Below are positions 26,632-35,237 of a stretch of 64,000 nt of DNA, piece after piece. Source of the DNA: Salegentibacter holothuriorum (lineage in GTDB: Bacteria; Bacteroidota; Bacteroidia; Flavobacteriales; Flavobacteriaceae); NCBI RefSeq assembly GCF_900168045.1, contig NZ_FUYY01000001.1, forward strand, positions 124,001 through 188,000. The letters run 5' to 3'. The notes beneath the pieces are model-generated. The model searched no databases. It was given only the letters and a program-made list of their open reading frames with translations, and was not told the DNA's origin. Every line of letters starts with the position of its first letter. Position 1 is the stretch's first letter. A program made the position numbers and the translations under genes.

Positions 26632-27378
26632 ATGAAATTATTAGAGGGAAAGAATGCCATAATAACCGGTGGTAGCCGTGGAATAGGGAAAGGAATCGCT
26701 AAAGTTTTTGCTGAACATGGCGCCAATGTAGCTTTTACATATAATTCCTCAGGGGAATCTGCAAATGCATTAGCCGACGAACTAAGCAAACTTGGAGTAA
26801 AAGCAAAAGCCTATCAATCTAACGCTGCGAGTTTTAAAGAAGCAGAACAGCTTATAAAAGATGTCGCTGAAGATTTTGGAGCTATAGATATCTTAATAAA
26901 TAATGCGGGTATCACAAAAGATAATTTGTTGATGCGAATGAGTGAAGAAGATTTTGATAAGGTTATTGAAGTAAACCTAAAATCTATTTTTAATATGACT
27001 AAAGCCGTACAACGTACTATGTTGAAACAGCGTAAAGGAAGTATTATCAATATGAGTTCTGTAGTGGGTGTAACTGGAAATGCAGGCCAGGCAAATTATG
27101 CTGCTTCTAAATCTGGAATTATCGGATTCTCTAAATCTATGGCTCAGGAACTTGGCTCTAGAAATATTAGAACCAATGTAATTGCCCCCGGATTTATAGA
27201 AACTGAAATGACTGAAAAGTTAGACGATAAAGTAGTTGATGGTTGGAGACAGGCAATTCCTTTAAAACGAGGCGGAAGCCCGGAAGATATTGCTAATGCT
27301 TGTGTTTTTCTAGGTAGCGACTTAAGTGCATATATCACCGGCCAGGTGCTTCACGTAGATGGCGGAATGCATACGTAG
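26632..27378 (+). CDS. fabG: 3-oxoacyl-ACP reductase
   Basis: A 248-residue short-chain dehydrogenase that reduces 3-ketoacyl-ACP with NADPH in fatty acid elongation. The dinucleotide loop is TGGSRGIGKGIA (~12-23). The NNAG motif is at ~90-93, and the catalytic triad is S143, Y156 and K160 (YAASKSG). The ending AYITGQVLHVDGGMHT is the family C-terminus. It could in principle be another SDR, but the match to FabG over the full length is good. The VWA-like gene follows 76 nt later. Confidence 0.92.
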   Translation: MKLLEGKNAIITGGSRGIGKGIAKVFAEHGANVAFTYNSSGESANALADELSKLGVKAKAYQSNAASFKEAEQLIKDVAEDFGAIDILINNAGITKDNLLMRMSEEDFDKVIEVNLKSIFNMTKAVQRTMLKQRKGSIINMSSVVGVTGNAGQANYAASKSGIIGFSKSMAQELGSRNIRTNVIAPGFIETEMTEKLDDKVVDGWRQAIPLKRGGSPEDIANACVFLGSDLSAYITGQVLHVDGGMHT

Positions 27379-27454
27379 ATATGTTATTTGTTGAGAGTTA
27401 ATTGTTATTAAAATCTTTAACTTTTAACCAATATCATTAACTATCTTAACCTTA

Positions 27455-29479
27455 ATGAATCTATCAACAATTTTATTTATCGCCCTGGCTGCAATTTTCG
27501 CGCTGGGGTTTGCTTTTTTTCAATACCTCTATAAATCTAAAAAAAGGGGGAAGGATGTTTATATTCTTTTTGCATTACGATTTCTATCCGTTTTCGTACT
27601 TCTTTTATTACTTATTAATCCTAAACTTACTTTTACCAGCTATAGTTTAGAGAAACCTATGCTTATTCTGGTAGTAGATGATTCGGAGTCTATTAAGCAT
27701 CTTGAACAGGAAGATAGTGTGCGTATCATACTGGAAAATTTTAGAGCAAATGAAAAATTGAATGAGCAATTTGATCTTGTTCAGTATAATTTTGGAAATA
27801 ACCTAAAGCCAGGAGACAATAATGAATTTAAAGAAACCGAGACCAATATTTTTTCGGTATTAGAGTCGGTTAAAGCATTATCTCAAAAAAAGGAAGCGAT
27901 TATTGGGCTAATTTCTGATGGCAATCAAACTTCCGGTCGCAATTTTCAATATTTTAATGCTCAAAATACGGAGATTTACCCGTTGGTGATAGGAGATACC
28001 ACGCAATATGCAGATTTAGAATTATCAAGGTTGAATGTAAACAATTATGCTTTTTTAAATAATCGTTTTCCGGTAGAAGCTTTTATTTCATATTCAGGGG
28101 AAAAAAGTATAAACACAAGATTTGTTATTAAAGCTGGAAATAACACTATTTTTTCTGAAGAGGTTTCGTTGAATGCAGAAAACAATTCCACCATAATTCA
28201 GGCAAAGCTTCCAGCTTCAAAATTAGGAGTACTTTCTTATGATGCTGAAATTATTCCGATAGAAAATGAAAAAAACACGGCCAATAATACTAAAAGTTTT
28301 GCCGTAGAAGTCATTGATGAGCGTACTGAAATTTTGCTGGTAAGTGCTATTCCTCACCCAGATCTGGGAGCTATTAAAAAGGCTATAGAAACTAATAAAC
28401 AGCGGCAACTTGATATTAAGTATATCCAGGATGATCTAAACGTTGAAGATTATCAATTGGTGATTTTATATCAGCCAAATTCTAGTTTTCTATCTGTTTT
28501 TGAAGATCTTGAAGAAAATAATCAAAATTATCTACTTATTTCAGGAACTAAAACCAATTGGAATTTTCTTAATGGCATTCAGGATTTTGTAAAAAAGGAT
28601 TTCACGAATCAAACACAGGAAGTTTTTGCGGTAAAAAATCCAAATTTTAATCAGTTTCAGCTTGAAGAAGTTGGCTTTTCAAACTTTCCTCCGCTAGAAG
28701 ATAAATTTGGTAGCATTAGTATTCTAAGCAATAGTATAGAAAGTATTTATTTTCAGGAAATTGAAAATGTAGAAACATCACAACCTTTAATTGCAATACA
28801 AGGAAAAGGGCAAGATAAAAAAGCCTTTATTCTTGGAGAGAATATCTGGAGATGGCGTTCTGCTGCGTTTATGGAAGATAAATCTTTTGAAGAATTTGAT
28901 AATTTCTTCGGAAAATTAATTCAAAACCTGGCATCCAAAAAGCAGCGAGAGCGATTAACCTTAGATTATAAATCATTTTATTACGAAAATGAATCGGTTA
29001 ATATTAGTGCCAATTTCTTTGATCAAAATTATCAATTTGATCCTAAGGCCAATTTGAATATTTCAGTAGAAAGTTCACTAGGTAATTTTGAGTCACAGTT
29101 CATTTTAAAAAATAATGGTTATGAAGTTGATTTAGGCGATTTATCACCAGGTACTTATACTTTTAAAATTGTAGAAACAGGAAGTCAAATTTCCAGGTCT
29201 GGAAGCTTTGAAATCATAGCATATAATATTGAGCAAAAATTTGTTTCGGCTAACAAAAATGCGATGCTGGCTTTAGCCGAAAATTCTGGCACAGTAGTTT
29301 TTTATCAAAATCAAATTCAAGAATTTATAGATGGTCTTTTAAGCGAGGATAAATACAAACCCATTCAAAAAAGCCAACAAAAAGCCGTACCTTTGATAGA
29401 CTGGTATTACCTTCTATTTCTGCTTGTTTTGACACTTGCCGCAGAATGGTTTTACAGAAAATACAAAGGATTAATTTAA
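27455..29479 (+). CDS. VWA-like membrane protein
   Basis: A 674-residue protein. Two N-terminal membrane helices (IALAAIFALGFAFFQYLY, FALRFLSVFVLLLLLI) are followed by a von Willebrand A-like domain starting MLILVVDDSESIK, with IIGLISDGNQTSG in place of a full MIDAS. Beta-rich Ig/CARDB-like modules follow, then a glutamine-amidotransferase-like segment (RTEILLVSAIPHPDLGAI), and one C-terminal helix (YYLLFLLVLTLAAEWFYRKY). This layout is like the large BatA/BatB-adjacent membrane proteins of Bacteroidota. It is probably anchored in the inner membrane with a periplasmic body. Function unknown. It lies 13 nt upstream of a prohibitin-like gene. Confidence 0.7.
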   Translation: MNLSTILFIALAAIFALGFAFFQYLYKSKKRGKDVYILFALRFLSVFVLLLLLINPKLTFTSYSLEKPMLILVVDDSESIKHLEQEDSVRIILENFRANEKLNEQFDLVQYNFGNNLKPGDNNEFKETETNIFSVLESVKALSQKKEAIIGLISDGNQTSGRNFQYFNAQNTEIYPLVIGDTTQYADLELSRLNVNNYAFLNNRFPVEAFISYSGEKSINTRFVIKAGNNTIFSEEVSLNAENNSTIIQAKLPASKLGVLSYDAEIIPIENEKNTANNTKSFAVEVIDERTEILLVSAIPHPDLGAIKKAIETNKQRQLDIKYIQDDLNVEDYQLVILYQPNSSFLSVFEDLEENNQNYLLISGTKTNWNFLNGIQDFVKKDFTNQTQEVFAVKNPNFNQFQLEEVGFSNFPPLEDKFGSISILSNSIESIYFQEIENVETSQPLIAIQGKGQDKKAFILGENIWRWRSAAFMEDKSFEEFDNFFGKLIQNLASKKQRERLTLDYKSFYYENESVNISANFFDQNYQFDPKANLNISVESSLGNFESQFILKNNGYEVDLGDLSPGTYTFKIVETGSQISRSGSFEIIAYNIEQKFVSANKNAMLALAENSGTVVFYQNQIQEFIDGLLSEDKYKPIQKSQQKAVPLIDWYYLLFLLVLTLAAEWFYRKYKGLI

Positions 29480-29492
29480 ATTTAGTTTATAT

Positions 29493-30311
29493 ATGGAAAG
29501 ATTACCCAAGCTCGGAATTCCTATTCTTATAGGAATCGTAATTTTAATAATTTTTGTCGCAAAATCTACAGTCACTATCGGCTCTGGTGAAGCCGGAGTT
29601 TTGTATAAAACCTTTGGTGGTGGTGTGGTTACAGATGGACCACCTTTAAATGAAGGTTTTCACCTGGTAGCTCCCTGGAACAGAGTTTTTGTTTATGAGG
29701 TTAGACAACAATCCCTGGAAGAAAAAATGCAGGTTTTAAGTTCTAACGGACTTCAAATTGATATTGATGCTTCTACCTGGTTTCAACCTTCTTATGATAA
29801 CCTGGGTAGCTTACATCGTGAAAAAGGTGAAGAATACATTAGGCGTTTGCTTCAACCTGCAGTGAGGTCGGCTGCAAGATCAGTTGTAGGAAGATATAAC
29901 CCTGAACAATTATATGCCAGTAAAAGAGAAGCTATTCAGAAAGAAATTTTAGAAGAAACTCAAATTTTACTTAAAGATCAATATGTTCAGGTTAACGAGG
30001 TTTTGGTGCGTGATGTTTCACTTCCACCAAATATTAAAGATGCGATTGAGCGTAAACTACGCCAGGAGCAGGAGTCTTTGGAGTATGAATTTAGGTTAAC
30101 TAAAGCTACTCAGGAAGCCGAACGCCAGCGTATTGATGCCGAAGGTAAAGCACGTGCAAACGAAATTTTGAATGCGTCTTTAACTCCTAATATTTTGAAG
30201 GAGAAAGGAATTCAAGCTACGGTTGAACTTGCTAAATCCAATAATGCCAAAACGGTTGTTATAGGTTCAGGTGAAGGTGGCTTACCCTTAATTTTAGGTG
30301 GAGGAAATTAA
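29493..30311 (+). CDS. Prohibitin/SPFH-family membrane protein
   Basis: A 272-residue protein with one N-terminal membrane helix (ILIGIVILIIFVA) and an SPFH (band 7) domain from ~25 to 200 (GSGEAGVLYKTFGG, GFHLVAPWNRVFVYEVRQQ, RSAARSVVGRYNPEQLY). A coiled-coil segment rich in Glu, Arg and Ala (RQEQESLEYEFRLTKATQEAERQRIDAEG) follows. Such proteins form membrane-bound oligomeric rings that organise lipids or shield FtsH-type proteases. No protease gene is adjacent. It is probably cotranscribed with the VWA-like gene. Confidence 0.85.
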   Translation: MERLPKLGIPILIGIVILIIFVAKSTVTIGSGEAGVLYKTFGGGVVTDGPPLNEGFHLVAPWNRVFVYEVRQQSLEEKMQVLSSNGLQIDIDASTWFQPSYDNLGSLHREKGEEYIRRLLQPAVRSAARSVVGRYNPEQLYASKREAIQKEILEETQILLKDQYVQVNEVLVRDVSLPPNIKDAIERKLRQEQESLEYEFRLTKATQEAERQRIDAEGKARANEILNASLTPNILKEKGIQATVELAKSNNAKTVVIGSGEGGLPLILGGGN

Positions 30312-30339
30312 ATAATTTAGAATTTTATAGAAAGCTGTT

Positions 30340-30368
30340 TTGCAGTTTAAAATTTATATTTAGATTTG
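30340..30368 (+). promoter_or_regulatory. Promoter of the his operon
   Basis: TTG at 30340-30342, an 18-nt spacer, and TAGATTTG at 30361-30368 fit TTG-N19-TAnnTTTG closely. The implied transcription start is only about 5 nt before the leader-peptide ATG at 30377. Confidence 0.6.
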
Positions 30369-30376
30369 TATTCACA

Positions 30377-30433
30377 ATGAAGAAGTTTCAATTACATCAC
30401 CATCATATTTACTACTGCGCTCAGGCGAGGTAA
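30377..30433 (+). CDS. hisL: His operon leader peptide (four consecutive His codons)
   Basis: An 18-residue ORF encoding MKKFQLHHHHIYYCAQAR. Codons 7-10 are CAT CAC CAT CAT, so translation through them depends on charged tRNA-His. It starts ~8 nt after the promoter box, ends 30 nt before the terminator stem, and is followed by hisG. This is the architecture of ribosome-mediated transcription attenuation as in enterobacterial hisL, but the peptide sequence is unrelated. Such an ORF in this place by chance is very unlikely. Confidence 0.85.
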   Translation: MKKFQLHHHHIYYCAQAR

Positions 30434-30497
30434 ATTTGGTGTGTTGTGATTTCAGCATATTTAAAACCCGTTTGAGCTATTCAAACGGGTTTTTTTA
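30421..30497 (+). promoter_or_regulatory. His attenuator: terminator plus candidate antiterminator
   Basis: The terminator stem AAACCCGTTTGA (30464-30475) pairs with TCAAACGGGTTT (30481-30492), has a 5-nt loop and is followed by a run of seven T. By hand, TCAGGCGAGGTAAAT (30421-30435) can pair, with G-U wobbles and two mismatches, with the segment 30459-30475 containing ACCCGTTTGA. That would block the terminator. The first partner overlaps the leader stop codon. A ribosome stalled at the His codons would therefore leave it free, while one at the stop would mask it. Confidence 0.8.
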
Positions 30498-30537
30498 TTT
30501 ATAACCAACAACTACATTTTAATAGAAAATTTAAAAA

Positions 30538-31401
30538 ATGAGCCAGGAAAAATTAAGAATTGCTATTCAAAAATCAGGGAGATTAAATGAAGATTCTCTC
30601 AAAATATTAAAAGATGCCGGAATTTCTATAGATAATGGAAAAGAACAGCTTAAAGCTTCATCTCGTAACTTTCCATTAGAGGTTATGTATCTTAGAAACG
30701 GTGATATCCCTCAATATTTAAGAGATGGTGTTGTAGATATAGCCATTATTGGGGAAAACGTTTTAATTGAAAAAGGGAAAGATATTATTCAGGGTGAAAA
30801 ACTTGGTTTTTCAAAGTGTCGTGTTTCTCTAGCCGTACCAAAATCAATGAAATATAATGGTATTAACGACCTTGATGGGAAAAAAATAGCCACTTCTTAC
30901 CCAAATACAGTAAACGAATTCCTGGAAAAAAAGGGAATTACAGCCGAATTGCATATTATTAATGGTTCAGTAGAAATAGCACCTAATATAGGGCTGGCAG
31001 ATGGTATTTGTGATATTGTTTCCAGCGGTAGTACCTTATTTAAAAATGGGCTAAAAGAGGTGGAAGTGATGCTGAAGAGTGAAGCTGTTCTTGCTATCTC
31101 TCCTAAGATTTCAGAAGAACGCCAACAGATTCTAGAAAAATTACAATTCCGGTTAAAATCGGTTTTAAATGCACGCACTTCTAAATATATACTCTTAAAT
31201 GCTCCAAATGAGAATTTAGATAACATCATTAAATTGCTTCCAGGAATGCGTAGCCCAACCATTCTGCCGCTTGCTGATGAGGGTTGGAGTTCTATTCATA
31301 CCGTAATTAATGAAGAACGTTTTTGGGATGTGATAGATGAGTTAAAACAAAATGGTGCCGAAGGTATTTTAGTAGCACCTATAGAAAAAATGGTACTTTA
31401 A
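30538..31401 (+). CDS. hisG: ATP phosphoribosyltransferase (long form)
   Basis: A 287-residue enzyme for the first step of histidine synthesis, PRPP plus ATP to phosphoribosyl-ATP. The catalytic type-II PBP-like lobes carry AIQKSGRLNEDSL, VDIAIIGENVL and the PRPP-binding IVSSGSTLF. The last ~75 residues form the ACT-like regulatory domain (MRSPTILPLADEGWSSIHTVI). That is the long form, so no HisZ is needed and allosteric feedback by histidine is expected. It is the first structural gene after the attenuator, 104 nt after the leader stop, and lies 1 nt from hisD. Confidence 0.96.
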   Translation: MSQEKLRIAIQKSGRLNEDSLKILKDAGISIDNGKEQLKASSRNFPLEVMYLRNGDIPQYLRDGVVDIAIIGENVLIEKGKDIIQGEKLGFSKCRVSLAVPKSMKYNGINDLDGKKIATSYPNTVNEFLEKKGITAELHIINGSVEIAPNIGLADGICDIVSSGSTLFKNGLKEVEVMLKSEAVLAISPKISEERQQILEKLQFRLKSVLNARTSKYILLNAPNENLDNIIKLLPGMRSPTILPLADEGWSSIHTVINEERFWDVIDELKQNGAEGILVAPIEKMVL

Positions 31402-31402
31402 G

Positions 31403-32686
31403 ATGAAAAAGTTTTTTAATCCTACTAAAACTGAATGGCCTGATATTTTAAAAAGACCTACGCAAACCGTTGAAGATATAGAAGAAACGGTAAACCAGGT
31501 TTTTAGTGAAGTGAGAACAAAAGGGGACACCGCAGTAGCAAAATATACCGAACTTTTTGATGGTATAAACTTACCAGAAACCCAGGTTACAAAAAGTGAA
31601 GTAAATGCCGCAACAAATGAGATTTCAGAGGAATTGAAAAAAGCCATAAAATTGGCTAAAAGCAATATCGAAAAATTCCATGCTGCACAAAAAACCGATA
31701 AAATTGAGGTAGAGACTACTAATGGAGTAAAGTGCTGGCAGGAAAAAAGAGCCATTCAAAAAGTTGGTTTATATATCCCGGGTGGGAGTGCGCCTTTATT
31801 TTCTACCATTTTAATGTTAGCCGCTCCTGCAAATATTGCAGGCTGCCAGGAAATTGTGCTTTGTACCCCTCCAGATAAAAACGGGAATGTACATCCAGCC
31901 ATTTTATATACAGCAGAATTATGTGGAGTTACCAAAATATATAAAGTTGGCGGTATCCAGGCAATCGCAGCAATGACATTTGGCACCGAAACTATTCCTA
32001 AAGTTTACAAGATCTTTGGGCCGGGTAACCAGTTTGTTACCGTTGCGAAACAACTGGCAACTCGTCATCAAGTGGCTATAGATATGCCGGCAGGGCCATC
32101 TGAACTACTTGTTTTTGCCGATGATTCTGCGAATGCAGGTTTTGTTGCCTCAGATCTTTTAAGTCAGGCAGAACACGGTGCAGATAGCCAGGTGATTCTC
32201 GTTTCAACTTCTAAAAATTTAATTGAAGCCGTGGAGAAAGAAGTAGATAATCAATTACAAGTGTTACCAAGAAAGACGATTGCTGAAAAGGCGATAGACC
32301 ACTCCAGATTAATTTACGTGGAGAACGAAGAAGATGCATTGAAATTAATTAATGAATACGGGCCTGAGCACTTTATTATTTGTGCTGATAATGAAGCTTT
32401 TTTTACTGAAGGAATCCAAAATGCCGGTTCGGTCTTTATAGGGAATTACACTCCTGAAAGTGCTGGGGACTATGCTTCAGGAACAAACCATACTTTACCA
32501 ACAAATGGCTACGCAAAACAATACAGCGGTGTTAACCTTGATAGTTTTATGAAGAGTATGACTTTTCAAAAAATAACAGAAGAAGGGATACGTGAAATTG
32601 GTCCATCCATAGAATTAATGGCAGAAGCCGAAGGTTTAGCAGCGCATAGAAATGCGGTGACATTACGATTAAAAGAATTGAAATAA
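31403..32686 (+). CDS. hisD: Histidinol dehydrogenase
   Basis: A 427-residue zinc enzyme that oxidises histidinol to histidine in two NAD-dependent steps, the end of the pathway. Conserved segments include YIPGGSAPLFSTILMLA, the NAD/zinc region AGPSELLVFAD, LLSQAEHGADSQVIL and YGPEHFIIC. GDYASGTNHTLPT carries the catalytic and substrate-binding His/Asp residues. The length is normal. It begins 1 nt after hisG and is followed by a family B repeat before hisC. Confidence 0.96.
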   Translation: MKKFFNPTKTEWPDILKRPTQTVEDIEETVNQVFSEVRTKGDTAVAKYTELFDGINLPETQVTKSEVNAATNEISEELKKAIKLAKSNIEKFHAAQKTDKIEVETTNGVKCWQEKRAIQKVGLYIPGGSAPLFSTILMLAAPANIAGCQEIVLCTPPDKNGNVHPAILYTAELCGVTKIYKVGGIQAIAAMTFGTETIPKVYKIFGPGNQFVTVAKQLATRHQVAIDMPAGPSELLVFADDSANAGFVASDLLSQAEHGADSQVILVSTSKNLIEAVEKEVDNQLQVLPRKTIAEKAIDHSRLIYVENEEDALKLINEYGPEHFIICADNEAFFTEGIQNAGSVFIGNYTPESAGDYASGTNHTLPTNGYAKQYSGVNLDSFMKSMTFQKITEEGIREIGPSIELMAEAEGLAAHRNAVTLRLKELK

Positions 32687-32707
32687 GTGTGCAAGTGACT
32701 TTTGGAC

Positions 32708-32783
32708 GTCATTGCGAGGCACGAAGCAATCTGTAAATTGTGGTAATTAAATGTTGAGATTGCTTCACTTTGTTCGCAATGAC
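32708..32783. repeat. Dispersed palindromic repeat, family B (hisD-hisC junction)
   Basis: A 76-nt element with inverted ends: GTCATTGCGAGGCACGAAGC at the left and, at the right, GATTGCTTC ... TTCGCAATGAC. About 20 of the outer 25 positions pair. Elements with GTCATTGCGAGG ends are widespread in bacterial genomes (established knowledge). It fills most of the 121-nt gap between hisD and hisC. Confidence 0.75.
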
Positions 32784-32807
32784 GATTAATTCAATTTAAT
32801 ATTATAA

Positions 32808-33854
32808 ATGAAAAACTTTAATATAAATAACCTGGTAAGGCCAAATGTGGCCGGTTTAAAACCTTATTCTTCGGCCAGGGACGAATACCAGTCTACGGGT
32901 TCTGAAATGGTTTTTCTGGATGCTAATGAAAATCCATTTCAGACCGATGTAAACCGTTATCCAGATCCTCAACAACGCAGCCTAAAGGCTGAATTGGCAA
33001 AAATTAAAAATGTTTCTACGGAACATATTTTATTGGGAAATGGGAGCGATGAAGTGCTGGATTTGATGTTTAGGGCATTTTGTGAACCGGCTAAGGATAA
33101 TGTTATCACATTACCGCCTACTTATGGAATGTATAAGGTACTGGCTAATATCAATAATATTGAGAATAGTGAAGTTTTACTGAATTCAGATTTTGAACCT
33201 AATGTTGATAAAATTCTGAATTCGGTAGACCAAAATACAAAAATAATCTTTTTATGTTCCCCGAATAATCCCACCGGAAACTCATTTTCAGCAGAAAAGA
33301 TTATCCATATTCTGGAAAATTTCAACGGATTAGTGATTATTGATGAGGCCTATATTGATTTTTCTTCAGAAGAAAGCTGGCTAATTAAGCTGGAGCAATA
33401 TCAAAATTTAATAGTGACCCAAACGCTTTCAAAGGCATTTGGAATGGCAGGAATTAGGTTGGGGATTTGCTATGCTTCCGTAGAAATTATTGAGATTTTA
33501 AACAAAATAAAACCTCCCTATAATGTAAACGAATTAACTCAGCTAAGAGCTTTAGATCGTGTACTGAATAAGGGGAAAGTGGATTCGGAAATATCTGATT
33601 TACTGAAGGAAAGAGCTCTTTTAAGTGAAGCATTAGTTGAAGTGAATTTTATTGAAAAAATATATCCTTCTGACGCTAATTTTATATTGGTAAAAGTAGA
33701 TGACGCTAATAAACGTTATGAGCAACTACTAGAAAAAGGCATAGTAATTAGAAACCGAACTACACAACCGCTTTGTGAAAATACCTTAAGGTTTACGGTG
33801 GGGACTGGAGAGGAGAATGAGAAATTACTTGAGGCATTGAAAAATATAGATTAA
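32808..33854 (+). CDS. hisC: Histidinol-phosphate aminotransferase
   Basis: A 348-residue PLP enzyme of fold type I that transaminates imidazole-acetol phosphate with glutamate. The PLP-lysine is K209 in TQTLSKAFGMAGIRLG. SPNNPTGN and VIIDEAYIDFS carry the cofactor-binding Asn and Asp-x-x-Tyr. VIRNRTTQPLCENTLRFTVG contains the substrate-binding arginine. The length is typical. It is separated from hisB by a family A repeat. Confidence 0.95.
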   Translation: MKNFNINNLVRPNVAGLKPYSSARDEYQSTGSEMVFLDANENPFQTDVNRYPDPQQRSLKAELAKIKNVSTEHILLGNGSDEVLDLMFRAFCEPAKDNVITLPPTYGMYKVLANINNIENSEVLLNSDFEPNVDKILNSVDQNTKIIFLCSPNNPTGNSFSAEKIIHILENFNGLVIIDEAYIDFSSEESWLIKLEQYQNLIVTQTLSKAFGMAGIRLGICYASVEIIEILNKIKPPYNVNELTQLRALDRVLNKGKVDSEISDLLKERALLSEALVEVNFIEKIYPSDANFILVKVDDANKRYEQLLEKGIVIRNRTTQPLCENTLRFTVGTGEENEKLLEALKNID

Positions 33855-33862
33855 ACGTAAGC

Positions 33863-33939
33863 GTCATCCTGAACTTGTTTCAGGATCTAAGTTGTTAGCA
33901 TAAAAAACATGTTATAAGCTGAAACAAGTTCAGCTTGAC
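33863..33939. repeat. Dispersed palindromic repeat, family A copy 3 (hisC-hisB junction)
   Basis: The left arm is TCCTGAA-cttgt-TTCAGGA and the right arm is AGCTGAA-acaag-TTCAGCT, between terminal GTCA and TGAC. The two arms use different but self-complementary stem bases, so each hairpin is preserved despite divergence. Confidence 0.75.
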
Positions 33940-33972
33940 GTGGTGGTTAGACCATCGTAGAAAAAATAGATT

Positions 33973-35115
33973 ATGAAAAAAGTATTATTTATAGATCGTG
34001 ATGGGACTTTAATTCACGAGCCTGAAGATTACCAGGTAGACCGTATCGAAAAGCTGGAATTTTATCCGGAAGCTTTATATTATTTAAAGAAAATTGCCAA
34101 AGAACTGGATTTTGAATTGGTTATGGTAACCAATCAGGATGGTTTGGGAACAGAAGTTTATCCTGAAAAGGACTTTTGGCCTATTCAAAATTTTATTCTT
34201 CAAACATTCAAAAATGAAGGAGTGGAATTCAAGGAAGTATTGATGGACCGTACTTTTGCAAAAGACAATTCTCCCACAAGGAAACCTAATACAGGACTTT
34301 TAGAGGATAAGTATTTGAATAACGAAAAAGAATATGACCTGAAGAATTCTTTTATGGTGGGTGACCGACTTACAGATATTGAATTTGCTTATAATTTTGG
34401 CGGAAAAGGGATTTTTATAGATACCCACGAAGATCTGGCAACCGATGAAGTAAAGAACGATCAGGCGAAAGTCAAAGAAACTATTGCGTTAAAAACCGAT
34501 AGTTGGAAAGATATCTATGAATTTTTAAAGCTGAATGATAGAACAGCTGAAATTTCAAGAAAAACCAATGAAACCGATATCTTTATTCAGCTAAATTTAG
34601 ATGGTACCGGAACATCTGATATTAGTACCGGGATTGCATTTTTTGATCATATGTTAGATCAGATAGCACGCCACGGCCAAATGGATCTTAGGGTTCAGGT
34701 AAAGGGCGATTTAGAGGTTGATGAGCACCACACCATAGAAGATACCGCGATTGCCCTGGGAGAAGTTTTTAGCAAAGCTTTGGGTAATAAACTTGGTATA
34801 GAACGCTACGGATTTTGCTTGCCTATGGACGATTGCCTGGCGCAGGTGGCCATAGATTTTGGCGGAAGAAACTGGATAGTTTGGGAAACCGAATTTAAGC
34901 GGGAAATGGTGGGTAAAATGCCTACTGAAATGTTTTATCATTTCTTTAAATCTTTTACCGATGGGGCCAAAGCCAATCTAAATGTAAAAGCAGAAGGCCA
35001 AAACGAGCATCATAAAATTGAAGCGATATTTAAAGCTTTTGCTAAAGCGATTAAAGTGGCGGTAAAACGTGATGCTGAAAAAATGATACTTCCATCAACT
35101 AAAGGAATGTTATAA
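33973..35115 (+). CDS. hisB: Bifunctional histidinol-phosphatase / imidazoleglycerol-phosphate dehydratase
   Basis: A 380-residue fusion. Residues 1-165 are a HAD phosphatase (FIDRDGTLI with nucleophile D8 and D10, [19 protein letters not shown]). Residues ~185-380 are IGPD with the manganese-binding motifs [13 protein letters not shown] and the C-terminal [19 protein letters not shown]. The zinc loop of the E. coli phosphatase domain (CPH...CxC before RKP) is replaced by [16 protein letters not shown] with no cysteines. This domain therefore lacks that structural zinc; the catalytic aspartates are intact. Directly after the stop begins a family D repeat. Confidence 0.95.
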   Translation: MKKVLFIDRDGTLIHEPEDYQVDRIEKLEFYPEALYYLKKIAKELDFELVMVTNQDGLGTEVYPEKDFWPIQNFILQTFKNEGVEFKEVLMDRTFAKDNSPTRKPNTGLLEDKYLNNEKEYDLKNSFMVGDRLTDIEFAYNFGGKGIFIDTHEDLATDEVKNDQAKVKETIALKTDSWKDIYEFLKLNDRTAEISRKTNETDIFIQLNLDGTGTSDISTGIAFFDHMLDQIARHGQMDLRVQVKGDLEVDEHHTIEDTAIALGEVFSKALGNKLGIERYGFCLPMDDCLAQVAIDFGGRNWIVWETEFKREMVGKMPTEMFYHFFKSFTDGAKANLNVKAEGQNEHHKIEAIFKAFAKAIKVAVKRDAEKMILPSTKGML

Positions 35116-35150
35116 GCCCCCTAACCCCCAAAGAGGGAATGAAGGGGGAA
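35116..35150. repeat. GC-rich repeat, family D copy 1 (hisB-hisH junction)
   Basis: GCCCCCTAACCCCC, then AAAGAGGG, then AAGGGGGAA: C-tract and G-tract arms forming a hairpin. It begins at the base after the hisB stop. It forms an inverted pair with copy 2 at 35208-35237. The GC content contrasts sharply with its surroundings. Confidence 0.7.
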
Positions 35151-35207
35151 TATGAAAACAATTAATTCTATTACGATTTGAAAAATTCAGATGAAAGCAT
35201 TAAAAAG

Positions 35208-35237
35208 TCCTCCCCCTTCGGGGGAGTTAGAGGGGGC
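35208..35237. repeat. GC-rich repeat, family D copy 2 (inverted; within annotated 5' end of hisH)
   Basis: TCCTCCCCCTTCGGGGGAG followed by TTAGAGGGGGC. It contains the hairpin CTCCCCC-ttc-GGGGGAG-like fold and is the inverse of copy 1. It ends exactly at the base before the GTG at 35238. Confidence 0.7.
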
